The position numbers and the translations under genes were made by a program. From Psoroptes ovis (taxonomy: Eukaryota; Arthropoda; Arachnida; Sarcoptiformes; Psoroptidae), in assembly GCA_002943765.1 (NCBI GenBank), contig PQWQ01000005.1:1488001-1552000 (forward strand): a DNA stretch of 64,000 nucleotides, given 5' to 3'. Below are positions 1 through 11,101 of the stretch, piece after piece; within the stretch, counting starts at the first letter, position 1; each line of letters starts with the position of its first letter. Below the pieces are notes generated by a model that saw only the letters and a program-made list of their open reading frames with translations, ran no database searches and was not told where the DNA came from.

Positions 1-2175
1 ATGTCAATATTATCGATGGTCGGTTTTAAAGGTTCAAAATATGAAGGTTTAGCATTGTTACGTGAAGCAGGCGATGCAAATGATTTACGTTCATTTGTTG
101 CACAAATGATTGTATCATTATATGAATGTTATTTAGATCAAATGTGGAATGTACATACAACAAATACAATTAATACTGTTAATTATATTCAAAATGGTTT
201 GAAAACAAATTCAATGGTAAATTTATGATTATGATTAAATTTGACAAATTTTTCAATTTTATCCCTGAAAAAATTTTTCTTCCAATCCGTTTCATATTCA
301 ATAGTCAATATGGTATTCATTGTTCAAAGGTAGAATATCATTGATCGAACACAATTTACCGCAAGCAATCAAAGATTTTGAAGGCTGTGTACGGCTAAAA
401 AATTGTATCGACATTAAACAATTGACAACATTATATCATTGGGAATTGATGTGGTGTTATGCGTAAGTGTTGTTTCATTTTTACAATCAATTAAATGATT
501 TTAATCCAAAACATCATTCGATGGCGATCTATCGATATATATATATTAATTCCGTTATTTCGTAATCTCCCTATCCTCGCATAAATAGACTTGAAGGTGA
601 TTGGAAAAAAGCAACACAAATTTGTAATGATTTACGTAACATGTGTGTATGGTCAAAATCAACATTATGCTATTTGGAAGCTTCATTTCGTATAATGTGT
701 GTTGAAGTAAAATTATTAGATGATCAACAAAGTAATGGTAAAAAACATGGTAACAAAAATAAACAACAACGTAATAAACAGCAACAAACAGCCAAATTAA
801 CAAATAATAATAATAATAATAATAATGATGAAATCGATCCGATCATCAAACGAGAACAAGATAAAATACATGATCTATTATTGTAAGTTGTTTTGAAGAA
901 AAACATGTTCACTTGCCACGATTTGCTTGCTCAAGGAGTTACACAATGATTCAGCTGAATCAATGTTTTTGGCCACACAAAAAAAAACAAGTATCTCTAA
1001 ATTTCTTAATTTTTTTTGAATCATTCAGGAAATTTTGATTTCCTGTCTTAATCAGCCATTTGTTTCAGCTGATATCTCTGATATCGTTGATTGTAACATG
1101 TACAATCAATGATTTTACGAAATTCAATTTTTCATTTTTCTTAAGAACAAAATCTTTTCCGTATCGATTAATTAATTTTCTTTTTTTTTAATATATATTT
1201 CCATTAATTTGATCGGTTTATTTTTTATTTTTATTTTTTTGAAAAATGCACACAGACAAGTGCCTGAAAAAGTTAAACGCTATGCTGGACGTCGATTACC
1301 GATGGAAAAATTTGCATGCGAAAAAGTGATTAAATATCAACAAGAAAATCGTTTATCATGTCCAGCTTATGTATGTTTTATTAGATATTTGAACTCATTT
1401 TTTCAATTTAGACTGACCGATTCAATACTTAAATTAATTCATTCGATAACAGGAATTGTTCATCGCTTGGAATCATATCACATTTATTGAATCACAAGAA
1501 CAATATTTAATGAGAATAATAAATCATTGTGATAAATATTTGAAAAAATATCGTTCAATTATTGAAAATGAAAGTATTTACCTTCTGTTACTGGTCAAAG
1601 GTTCATGTTATCGGCTATTGAATCGTTTAGATGATGCTAAAATATGTTTGAGTGAAGTGATCAAGAAGTAAGCATTCAGATGTTTAGATGTATGTGTCAA
1701 TGCTTTTTGCTAATTTTCCGTTTGTTTTATTTTTATTCAAATCCATTATCATTATTTCGATAAAAGTAAAAAATTAATCAAACACGATAGACATATTTAT
1801 TCATTCGCTTGTCTAGAAATGGGTATCGTATTGATGGGACAAAAATTATTCGATGAATGTTTACAAAGGCTATTGGATGCACGGCAATCGATCAAAAAAG
1901 AAGATCCAATGGAATTGTTTGTACAATTTCGTGTCGGTAAAGCATTACGAATGATGAAACGTTTACGTGGTGATGATCAAAATAATCATGGTAGCATTGA
2001 TAATAATAATCATGTTGATGATGATGAAAATGAAATTTCAATCATCGATGATGATGATCATCATAATAATCATAATCATCATTCTAAAAACGAAACTAAT
2101 GGCAATATTAATGGTAATAATCATAAAACAACAAATGGTTTGACAAATACAAATATTTTAGTTAATGGAAAATGA
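1..2175 (+). CDS. TTC39-family tetratricopeptide-repeat protein, 3' portion
   Basis: Six exons keep phase: 1-216 (5' end lies outside the window), 305-462, 589-882, 1256-1370, 1453-1667 and 1767-2175, with introns of 82-373 bases. The translation follows the TTC39/IML2 pattern in order: GFKGS near the start, FKGRI with DFEGC, YHWELMWCYA with GDWKKA, LPMEKFA, the AWN block, a late LLVKGSCYRLL TPR helix and ALRMMKRL. TTC39 proteins are helical TPR scaffolds; vertebrate TTC39B is linked to lipid regulation, but no enzyme activity is known. The tail after about 1970 is a run of Asn, Asp and His without TPR character. AATAAA at 2262-2267 is the likely poly(A) signal. Family call is strong; which paralogue (A, B, C or a single arthropod form) is open. 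Confidence 0.88.
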
Positions 2176-2236
2176 ATTCTATTGAATACATTTTTCATTC
2201 TTCATTTTAATCATAGTTGTTATATCTTTTATATCA

Positions 2237-2267
2237 TTTATTGTAATACATTAATATTATTAATAAA
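2237..2267. terminator. Interleaved poly(A) signals of two convergent genes
   Basis: AATAAA on the plus strand at 2262-2267 serves the TTC39-type gene, whose stop is at 2173-2175. TTTATT at 2237-2242 is AATAAA on the minus strand and serves the receptor gene, whose stop is at 2308-2310. Cleavage 10-30 bases past each signal would make the two 3' UTRs overlap. Signals are seen; their use is inferred. Confidence 0.5.
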
Positions 2268-2307
2268 TAAATTGTTATCGTAATTTTCATATCAAATTTA
2301 ATTCAAT

Positions 2308-4122
2308 TCAGTTTTCAATTCGACGATGGCCGAAGAAATAATTGGCCATTTCTATCATTAAAACAATGGTTGATAATAATAACAAATATAAATAAATAAA
2401 AAATATATATTCCAAATGTATTAATTTAAATACAAATACATTTCCAGCATTTTGATTGTGTGAATTGAAATCATAATCATTCAATAATTGCCGCGTTTTA
2501 CCGATAGTAAATTTTGACCAACTTTTTCTCGTTATTTGCGGCATTGTTCGATCATTCATTTCAATGTCTGATCGATAATAATTAACGAATCCATTAGCTT
2601 GTAGCGTTTTTACTCTAACAAAAAAACAAAGAATGAAATATCGAAACAAATTTGGATTTAATTCAAAATATTTGCTAAATTTACTCCCAATTTCAATTAA
2701 TTACATACATTTTATCGAATATTGGCACATATTTAAATCTTCTCATTATCGGTATTGCAACAAAATAGGTAAAATATGATGATTCAGTTCTTTTTGGTGG
2801 TACATATAACAATTTTGGATCATTAATCAATTGATCAAAACGTAATAAATCTCTTGATGCTAAAATAGCTAATTTTCTGCCCTTTAATTTAATTTTTAAT
2901 TTTGATTCAATTTCATAATCATCCAATGGATTTTTTATTTGATTCATCAATAATTGAATGCCTAATCGTCTTGTAGTTACCATAGCATAATTGCGCTTTA
3001 TTGTATCAAACTCATCAAGACTTGTTGAAAAATATGCATATTTTGAAATGGTAGTATTCACTATTAATGGTATTATTTTACCATTAGTAATTGCATTGCT
3101 CATTTCATCGATTGTTTGAATTTGTTTGATTGATGGTATTGTTAATTTAGAAAGTAAATTACAATTATAAATATTATCAATTAACGATATTGACATTGTC
3201 CATATTAGTACAAATATTTTGGTCGACATAATCATTGATGATGATGAATGATAAAATTTTGAATATGATTGCTTCAGCATATGATTGATGCTTATCCATA
3301 ATAGATTATTTGATTGTAGATAATGATATTGGCGATTATTCTGAAATTTTTTTCGTATGAAAATACATGTGAAAACGCTCATGATCGATATCAATATAAA
3401 CATGAACAATAATGCTAGCCAAATTTCCAAATTTAATGGACGAATTAAGTTCATATAAGTGAATACATTATTTCGCTGCCTTTCAATCATAAATGTATGC
3501 TGTGTTAGATAATGTGGATAAAGATATCGTATCGATTGATATCGTTCATATGTCATGGCAAAACCACCAAGACCAATGTCGATTTCCTATTTTCATTAAA
3601 ATTCATTGAAATGAATTAGAACTAAATTTTTTTTATAAATTAAAATCAAAATTAAATACATTCGATTGTAGCTTTGCAATAATAGTATCATATGATTCAT
3701 TTGATGTATTGACAACATGTTTAAAATCAATCAATTCATAAGTGAAATTAAGATAAGTGGCTAAATCTTTGATCAAACGACATTCGATGCCACGATAAAT
3801 TTCATATGATCTGGTTGTTGAATCCCAATTAATCCAATTGTATGGTAAATCCTGAAAATTAGCAAGAAGATAAAAAAAATTAATTAATCCGATTCTTGTC
3901 CAAATTCAAAATATGAATTACATTACGAAAACCGATTCTAAAGTGTTCACCAGTCAAACTTGATCGTTTCATTTTTGAATTATTCTTGAAATGGCGAAAT
4001 TCTCGAGAAAATTGGTGTATTTTCATCAAAAATATCTTCATCGAATAAGATAGAACATAATGAAAATGATCGATTGTTGAATTTAAATAATCGATTGATT
4101 TGTGTTTTTGAATAGAATTCAT
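2308..4122 (-). CDS. Ionotropic receptor (divergent ionotropic glutamate receptor-like channel)
   Basis: Four exons on the minus strand keep phase: 4122-3922, 3851-3660, 3586-2709 and 2614-2308, giving 525 residues. The order is that of an ionotropic receptor: ligand-binding half S1 (FRIGFRNDLPYNW, then GIECRLIKDLATYLNFTYEL and IDIGLGGFAMTYERYQSIRY), M1 (EIWLALLFMFILISIMSVF), a pore loop around LLWISINHMLKQ, M2 (IFVLIWTMSISLIDNIYN), the S2 half, then M3 in the last exon (IFFIYLYLLLLSTIVLM). Such receptors are chemosensory cation channels in sensory neurons. The chosen ATG at 4122 directly follows an in-frame TAA, so the model has only about 60 residues before S1 and no amino-terminal domain or signal peptide; an upstream exon in the 87 bases before TRMT10 is unlikely. 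I cannot assign it to a named subfamily. Confidence 0.85.
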
Positions 4123-4209
4123 TTAATCATTATTTGAATAACAAATGAAAAAAAACAATGCTTTTAAATATAACACGGAAAGCACTAATATATTTACACA
4201 ATTTGCATT

Positions 4210-5136
4210 TTAATCGATTTTTCTTTGTGGTATCACTTTCTGAAATATTTGTGACCATGAAAATGTATCGATTTTTCCATTCGAAGCCAATAACATTATT
4301 TCATAAACATGTGGTATCGATAATATTCGTCGTTGATTCATTTTAATATTCATTTCAATTGGTAATTGTCCATAATTCATTTTAAATTCATCTCGTGCAC
4401 GATTTAAACATAAACATTTATGTCTATTATGATCGATTAGTCCACCAATTATGAAAGTATAATCGTTTGCCGTTAAGATTTCATTACAATCAGGTATCGT
4501 TTCAGTTGCATCACCAGTTAGATATATCAATTTTTTATTTGATTTATAATCAATGTCTGATGAGCCCAATATCTCTGTCCAATGTTTATCACTAATATTA
4601 CAATCCCAATTATGATAACTATAATGATAACGTTCCATAAGATCATATAATTTACCACGTAATGATGTTATCCATAATTGTGCCGGTGCTGGACTTCGAT
4701 GATTGATTGCATAACAAAACATTAATTGTTTACATAATTTCCGCAATTCATTATCATTCATGTATGATTCATAATCACAATCAATAATTATTTTTGTTTT
4801 ACATGATGAATTGGCCATTGAAACGATTTGTATTCGAGGTTTATCAACAATAATACCATTCTTTCGATCTTGTTGGCGACGTTCACGACGTCTTTTTTTC
4901 TCCGCTCGTCTACGTTCAGCTCTTGTTTCGGCCCATTTTTGTTCACGTTTTAATCTTCTTTGTTTACGTTTCGATAATTTTGATGTTGTTGAACAATCTT
5001 GATGATTTTGATTATCTTTCAATGATTCATGAATTGATTCTGATACTTTTTCAATATTTACCGATTCAACAATGCCATTATTGTTGTTGCTGTTATTTTC
5101 AGATTCATTTTGATTTTCAATTTGATTTGAATCCAT
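4210..5136 (-). CDS. tRNA (guanine-9-N1)-methyltransferase, TRMT10 family
   Basis: A single exon of 308 residues. TRMT10/Trm10 enzymes methylate purine N1 at position 9 of tRNA using S-adenosylmethionine through a SPOUT fold. A very basic, Arg/Lys-rich stretch (about residues 55-95, KRKQRRLKREQKW and RRRERRQQDRK) is the expected tRNA-binding lead. The SPOUT core is recognised by IIIDCDYESYM, LIYLTGDATETI, YTFIIGGLIDHNRHK, YGQLPIEMNIKM and the catalytic-loop/C-terminal part ILSIPHVYEIML followed by IPQRK. The familiar NHV near the cofactor loop reads PHV here. The first 50 residues are Asn/Ser/Glu-rich. Orthology looks closer to the cytosolic/nuclear TRMT10A/B type than to mitochondrial TRMT10C because no targeting peptide is visible. 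It diverges from the PPAN gene through a 188-bp shared promoter. Confidence 0.93.
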   Translation of the reverse strand: MDSNQIENQNESENNSNNNNGIVESVNIEKVSESIHESLKDNQNHQDCSTTSKLSKRKQRRLKREQKWAETRAERRRAEKKRRRERRQQDRKNGIIVDKPRIQIVSMANSSCKTKIIIDCDYESYMNDNELRKLCKQLMFCYAINHRSPAPAQLWITSLRGKLYDLMERYHYSYHNWDCNISDKHWTEILGSSDIDYKSNKKLIYLTGDATETIPDCNEILTANDYTFIIGGLIDHNRHKCLCLNRARDEFKMNYGQLPIEMNIKMNQRRILSIPHVYEIMLLASNGKIDTFSWSQIFQKVIPQRKID

Positions 5137-5324
5137 TTAAGAAATCGAATTTAAATTCAGAAAAATCAAAATTTTGATTGAAAAAATGTAAACAAAATTT
5201 GATCACGTGGTTTCTGAGCAGAAGCATTGTCATGACGGCAAAACCACGTGATTTTTCACTTTTGCATAAACAAAACCTGACAAACAAAAAATTCAAAATT
5301 TAATTCAATTCTCTTCAAATAAAA
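5137..5324. promoter_or_regulatory. Divergent promoter with two symmetric CACGTG E-boxes
   Basis: The whole space between the TRMT10 start (5136, minus) and the PPAN start (5325, plus) is 188 bp. CACGTG occurs at 5204-5209 and 5245-5250, inside mirrored contexts (ATCACGTGGTTT and AAACCACGTGAT), about 67 and 75 bp from the two start codons. CACGTG is the site of Myc/Max and Mitf/TFEB-type bHLH-zipper factors, and PPAN-type ribosome-biogenesis genes are known Myc targets in flies. No TATA box is obvious. Confidence 0.6.
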
Positions 5325-6677
5325 ATGGCTCGTCGTCGTAAGAAGAAGGTTGGTAAAGGTTTTTTATGACGATTCCCTTAATTTAAATTCAATTAATTCT
5401 TTAATTTCCAGTCAAAAGGTTCTAAAGAAGAACCACAAGAATTGGTCAAAGCACCACATTCGTTCGTGATACATCGTGGTCGTATCAGTAAATCGTTGGA
5501 ATATCTACTACAAAATGTACGAAAAATTATGGAACCATTCACAGCATCTAAGCTTAAAGTACGAAAAAAGAATACTATCAAAGATTTTGTATCGATATCA
5601 AATTATTTGAATGTAACACATATGATCATTTTCACTGAATCGTCAATTGCACCATATATTCGTTTGTGTCGTTTACCACGTGGTCCAACGATTACATATA
5701 AAATTTTAGATGCAACATTAATGGCAGATATTGTATCGAAACAAAAACGTCCGCATATAAATACGAAATTATTTGAAAATTCACCATTATTGATTTTAAA
5801 TGGTTTCAGTAATAATGATGATAAAAGCATACAATTACAATCATCAATGTGGCGTAATATGTTTCCAACGATTGATTTACAAAAAGTACAGCTATCAAAA
5901 ATTCATCGATGTCTTCTGCTATCATTAAATGATTCATCATCGAATCAAATTGAATTAAGACATTATGCAATCAAAGTTAAACCGATTGGTTTGACTGCAA
6001 AAATAATTAAAAATTTAATTACAAATAAGAAAAAAATTCCAGATTTAGGTAAATTTCGTACGGTTGAAGATGTTATCGAAGCACAATTCAACAATGGTAA
6101 TGATTCCGAATATGATGATGATAATGATGATGAACAGAATAAAATTGGACAAGTTACGTTACCGCAACAAATTAATAATAAACAAGGAAATTTAATCAAT
6201 GAAAAAAGTTCAATTAGATTATATGAAATTGGTCCACGTTTACGATTGGAATTGGTTAAAGTTGAAAATGGTATCATGTGTGGTGAAGTATTATTTCATT
6301 CATATATTCATAAAACAAATGAAGAGATTAAAGAACAAAAACAAAAAATTGAACAACGAAATCTTCTTCGTTTATCACGTAAACGACAACAAGAGGAGAA
6401 TGTGCGCAGAAAACAGCAATCGATTAATAATAGCGATAATAATAATAAAAATAAAAAAATTCGTTTGACCAATGACCATGATGTTAACGACACTAAAAGT
6501 TCAAATGAAAATAATGCTAACAAAGACGATGATGATGATGATGACAGTTCTGATGACGATGACAATAATCAACGATTAGCTAAAGACAATAATCATGATA
6601 ATGATGATTGTAGCGATTATCAAATATCGGATGATGAAAATATGCATATTTTCAATGATAGCGATGATGATGATTGA
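5325..6677 (+). CDS. ppan: Peter Pan / PPAN (SSF1) Brix-domain ribosome biogenesis factor
   Basis: Two exons: 5325-5348 (MARRRKKK) and 5412-6677, joined in phase 0 across a 63-base intron; 429 residues. The Brix domain is clear: APHSFVIHRGRI, RKIMEPFTASKLKVRKKN, VTHMIIFTES, LCRLPRGPT, HRCLLLSLND, RHYAIKVKPIG and, at the end, LYEIGPRLRLELVKVE with VLFHSYIHKT. PPAN/Ssf1 is a nucleolar factor needed for 27S pre-rRNA processing and 60S subunit assembly. After the domain comes a basic coiled-coil (QKIEQRNLLRLSRKRQQ) and a long Asp/Ser/Asn-rich acidic tail. An Asp-rich insert sits between the RTVEDVIEAQF and RLYEIGPR parts. Poly(A) signal AATAAA at 6755-6760. The start exon is chosen because it gives the usual short basic N-terminus and phase continuity; its donor is AAG|GTTGGT, slightly off consensus. 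Confidence 0.93.
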
Positions 6678-6835
6678 TTAATATCAAATATTTGAATGTA
6701 AAAAATAATTATTTTAAACATATTTTCCATAATTTTTCCAAAAAATCTAAATTAAATAAATTTCAATCATTTGGCTACATGATCTGATGCTATGGCAAAT
6801 ATTGGAATATTTGAAGGTTTTTCGATGATTCAATT

Positions 6836-9362
6836 TCAATGATCAGAATTGATTCCATGATGATACAGGGAAGTTGATGGTATCAGTGTCGATGTCGATT
6901 GAATTGTATCGCTAGGACCGAATGCAGTTATCAGCACATTGATGACTGTGACCAAAAATATGACAATAACACTAGCATTATTCAACATATCGGCACGGCG
7001 ACGATCGCAAACAAAATTAATATTCAATCGGCCTAAGGCGATGAACATGATTCCGACGATAATTTGCATTAGGATTGAAATAACTATCAATGAAACTGTA
7101 ACTTGAAAATAGCGATGATTGTTTGCATTTATTAGCACATCTGACACATGAAATGAGACAAATTTAATAATTTTAAAAGCAATTCGAGTACAGTGCTTAC
7201 ATTTTAATTGTGATGCATTTGCACACATTAAACCTAAATCCATAATACCTTGTGCAATTGTTTTACGTGTTGCATACATATTCATATCCATCAATTGTAA
7301 ACGATTCGATGATGATGATGATGATGTTGAACGATTATTATTATGATGATGTTGATTATTTTGATTATTACTACTCGAAAATTGTGATGATTGTTTCAGA
7401 TCAATTATATCAAGATTAATATTATTATTTCCAGTATCATTGATTTCGCTTGCAGTTTCATCATCAGCCTATTAAAAGATAGAAAAAAATGGAAAATTGA
7501 ATCAATTTCAATTTAAAAATTAATCAAAAATTTATAGAAAAATAATCATAATCAATCAGAGACATAAGGTATATAATTAGCACTATTATGATTGATATTA
7601 ATATTTGGATTGCTAATAGCACGTGGCGGTTTTGTAAAGCGAACACGTTCAAATGGCATTATTGATATCGATGTTGTTGATTGTGATGTTGTCGGTTTTG
7701 ATAGCAATAATTTTTGATTAATTGAATAATGATTATTGAAATTTATACGGTCACAATTACGATTCGGGTAACCGATTAAACGACGATATGATTTCATCAA
7801 AAATTGAAATTGATTTTCGATAATTTGAATCAAAATTTACTCAAATATTAATCAAAATTTTAATCAAATTTCAATTATTGCTCTATGATGAATGGAAGAT
7901 TTGATTTTTCAACGAAATGTCTCGTTATGATCTCTGATAACAAACTGATAACTAAGTAAAATAAAAATCTGATCAATCTGTTGATATATGGCTTCAACTG
8001 ATAATAACAATAATGATGGCACAATAATTGTCTACAATCTGGCCGGGAACAATATTATCGTCTTATGATGATTGTAATTATTTTTGAATCTAGGAAAAAT
8101 GGCAGATGTACAATTTTTCAGGAAAATTTCAAGAAAATTTCATTCTCATTTATTGAAAATTGAATACGAATATTTTGTTATATTTTCAATTTGCGTATCA
8201 TTTTTTCATTCATTAAAATACGAATGGCAAACATCTTCTCGATGTCTATTTGTTTCTTCAGCATGCTGATATCTTTAATATATGATACATAATTTATTAC
8301 ATATTCATGTGATAACACTATTCGTAAGTATCCGTGAATAATTAACCATTGAAAAAAAATGTTATCATTTCAGCTAATGTTGATGTGTTCTTTGATTGAA
8401 TTGATTGATGATGCATTATGATGGAGAAATATGATGATATTTAAATCAAAATGAGAGAAAGAAGGATGCCGAAGCAATTGTCGATCCAAAAATTTGGTGA
8501 AAATGTTTGAATTTTGCTTGATTCAATGTTAAACAATGACAATAATTACCATCGGTGTTGAAATTAATAAATCTTTGAGCCAAATTTTAGCCTGATTCAA
8601 TTTTACCATTTCGTTTTCGGTCAAAAGCGATTTTAGTTGTCAATTCGATTCGAGTGCTTTAGCTGCGTTGTTGGCTGATGCTAATGCTGATCGACGATTG
8701 AATGAAAATTTTCGTCGATCGTTCACATTCTTCATGATGTGGAATATGAAGAATGAAATCTCTTGATTTTCTTCATTGAAAATTCATTAAAATTAATTAT
8801 TTTTAAATTACAAAACAATTTCTACGCTCACACATACACGTATCGTACACATTCATTCATTCATTGAAACAAATTAAATTGTACATTGTTTTCATATGTT
8901 GCATAATATCATTGACGACAATTGAATATAATTCATTTTTGACAAGTGTACAGATGTTCTTTTTTTTTCATTTTTTTTGTTTCTATTTATAATTCTCCGT
9001 TAATTATTGATGATTATATTTCCATCATCAAACATGGGGCAAAAAAAAGGATTCATACTTACAAGCGGTGCTTTTCTTTCTTCAATTGTCGCCAACGACG
9101 GCGATAATGATGGTGGTACAATCAATTTCGGTACCGATAATGTTGTTACGATTGGTGAATCTTCATGGTGGCCACCGTGATGATCATTATTGATTATTAC
9201 GCCATTCGGTATCTGTAATAATGGTGGCGGTGGTATTGGTGGTGTATGGCGGCGACTTGTCACAAATACATGTGGCTTGTTTGGTGATACACTTGATATG
9301 TTGAATGTTGGCGATGATCGAATCGGTTGTTGCTGATGTTTTGCTGTCGATGACATTTTCAA
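6836..9362 (-). CDS. Ninjurin-family membrane protein, copy A
   Basis: Three exons on the minus strand keep phase: 9362-9063, 7468-7201 and 7140-6836, separated by introns of 1,594 and 60 bases; 290 residues. The ninjurin core is YATRKTIAQGIMDLGLM then CANASQLKYVL, followed by two membrane segments (VTVSLIVISILMQIIVGIMFI and NASVIVIFLVTVINVLITAF). Ninjurins are small plasma-membrane adhesion proteins; vertebrate NINJ1 polymerises to rupture the membrane during lytic death. The Lys and Asp eight residues apart in the amphipathic helix (K-TIAQGIM-D) match the vertebrate pattern. The N-terminus (Pro-, Asn-, His- and Ser-rich, about 185 residues) is much longer than in vertebrates. The first ATG (9362) is followed by another at 9356. 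The large first intron contains two unexplained same-strand ORFs, listed separately. Confidence 0.87.
7552..7797 (-). CDS. Unrecognised small ORF inside the first intron of ninjurin A
   Basis: An ATG at 7797 opens 81 codons on the same strand as ninjurin A: MKSYRRLIGYPNRNC at the start, then PFERVRFTKPPRAI and the end NYIPYVSD. It uses varied amino acids and does not look like a shadow of repeats, but I recognise no family. It could be a nested small gene, a 3' exon of a gene starting near 8735, or an alternative ninjurin exon; against the last, no standard GT donor is seen before its stop (only TAT|GTCTCT). Low confidence that it is translated. Confidence 0.25.
   Translation of the reverse strand: MKSYRRLIGYPNRNCDRINFNNHYSINQKLLLSKPTTSQSTTSISIMPFERVRFTKPPRAISNPNININHNSANYIPYVSD
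8550..8735 (-). CDS. Possible exon with an in-frame TGA, inside ninjurin A intron
   Basis: From ATG at 8735 the frame reads 31 codons (MKNVNDRRKFSFN, then SALASANNAAKALESN), meets TGA at 8642-8640, and continues in the same frame for 30 more codons (QLKSLLTENEMVKLNQ, then AKIWLKDLLISTPM) to a GTAATT donor at 8549. Both halves look like one continuous amphipathic helix. It may be a decayed exon, an alternative ninjurin leader, a real 31-residue peptide or chance. No family recognised. Confidence 0.22.
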
Positions 9363-11101
9363 TTTTGAGGATAATTATTTTTGGATGATTGTTCGATTAA
9401 TGATCGAAATTCGAATTCATTTCAATGTGAATTTGATTGATTCAAATGATGTTCATATGTTGTTGAAGCTTCAATAATAAATTGTATTTTGTGTCAACAA
9501 ATCAATCTTCGTAATATGATTATAATGAATATTAATAGACAAACACCCAAAATGATCGATATTAATAAATAATGATCAACCATATATGCATATTTTTTGT
9601 GATCAATTCAATTCAATGGCGTTATCATATTTATTAATAATGCGTACAATGTACAATTCATCATCATTACGATCTTCATCAAACGTTGATTGTTTGAATT
9701 ATTTTCAAATAATTAAAATTAACGAGCTTAGATTCTTTGTTAATTTCCACAATCGGATCATTTAGTTTCATTTTTCAGCTGTTAATTAATGGATATAAGC
9801 ATATTTAAGAGTTAATAATTTGATCAGTTTCAATCGTTTAAAAATGAACAAACAAAAACACACCAACAAGTAATATTTTGAACCAAAGACAAAGAAAATT
9901 CAAATTTCATTGAGACTCGGTACAAAAACAAAATCAGAACCAAAATTTCATCATTCGGAACAGAATTCTGATTTTTGTTCAATTTCGCACCAGAATTTCA
10001 ATCAATTTCTTCTCCCAATCAAACTGCACAATCAGCCATGTAACAGAATTCAAATATTGGGCGTTGGTGAATTCAATTCTTGGGAAAAATTCTTGACATG
10101 TTTTGATTTAATATGATGATTAACACAATATTGAATAGAAAAAATGAATATTTCCATTTTTTCATTTATTCATCCATTTAAATTCCATTTAATTTCATTT
10201 CATATGTAATTATCATGTAACATTAATGTAATTTATTATTACAATCTACAAAGTTCATCGATTCATTCATCAATTTTCTTCATCGAAAGATTTGTTTTTG
10301 ATCATTTTTCTTTTCATAGAATTCTGTTGTTTAAAATGATTCAATGTTTTGATTTTGATTCATTTTTGTACCATTTTATTCGGGCGTATTCTCGTTTATT
10401 TTTTTGATATCATTTTTTGATCATCATTCAATAATTTATGACATAATTTCACGACAAAAAAAAAATCTTTGATTCTGCTTGGAATGGCTTACCATCGCTA
10501 TTCTTACCAATTTACCACCAATGAAAATAAAATAAATGACGCCCTTATTATATAATTTAATCGAATTACAGATTAGATTACGATAAGATGATAATGGTGA
10601 TGATAACGATGATAACCGTAATGATTATGTAATCGCTATTATCTTCTCTCTCACACACATGGTTGACATAATAATTTATTCAAATGATCGCATGACTATG
10701 GTTCGTTTGGTGCTTAATTTAGTTGAGCAAGTTGCTTGTAGATTTTCGAAGAAACAAAAACAAGAAAATTTTTTTTGCTATTTTTGTCAATATTAACCTT
10801 ATAAGGTGTCGATCGCATTGACCTTTTCGAAAATAGAAAACTGCGAAACATTGATTCATCAAGTCCAAGTTAAAAATTTTCATCCATTTTCTCTACAAAC
10901 ACACAAACGACCTACGCAATTAACAAGTTACGCAAGTGTTAATAAGTTTCATAAGTGTGTTTGCGTGTGGCTAGCTGTTTGTGGTAACATAACTCGTTGA
11001 TCATCGTTTGGAATTGTTCATTCATTGAATCGTTTGAATCGAATAATTAAACAAATCATAACCAATTTAAATTGTTTTCATTTTTGAATCATTTGAAAAA
11101 A
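9363..11101. other. Shared upstream region of the two head-to-head ninjurin genes
   Basis: These 1.7 kb separate the first ATGs of ninjurin A (minus) and ninjurin B (plus). It is A+T-rich with CATTC and GATGAT short repeats. No coding exon could be supported. It must contain both promoters and 5' UTRs; a CCTTATAAGG element near 10798-10807 is the only TATA-like site near ninjurin B that I would note. Confidence 0.45.

Noticed and set aside
5393..6565. Minus-strand open frames opposite PPAN
   Set aside because: They mirror the PPAN coding exon and its Asp/Ser tail; no domain and no splice structure.
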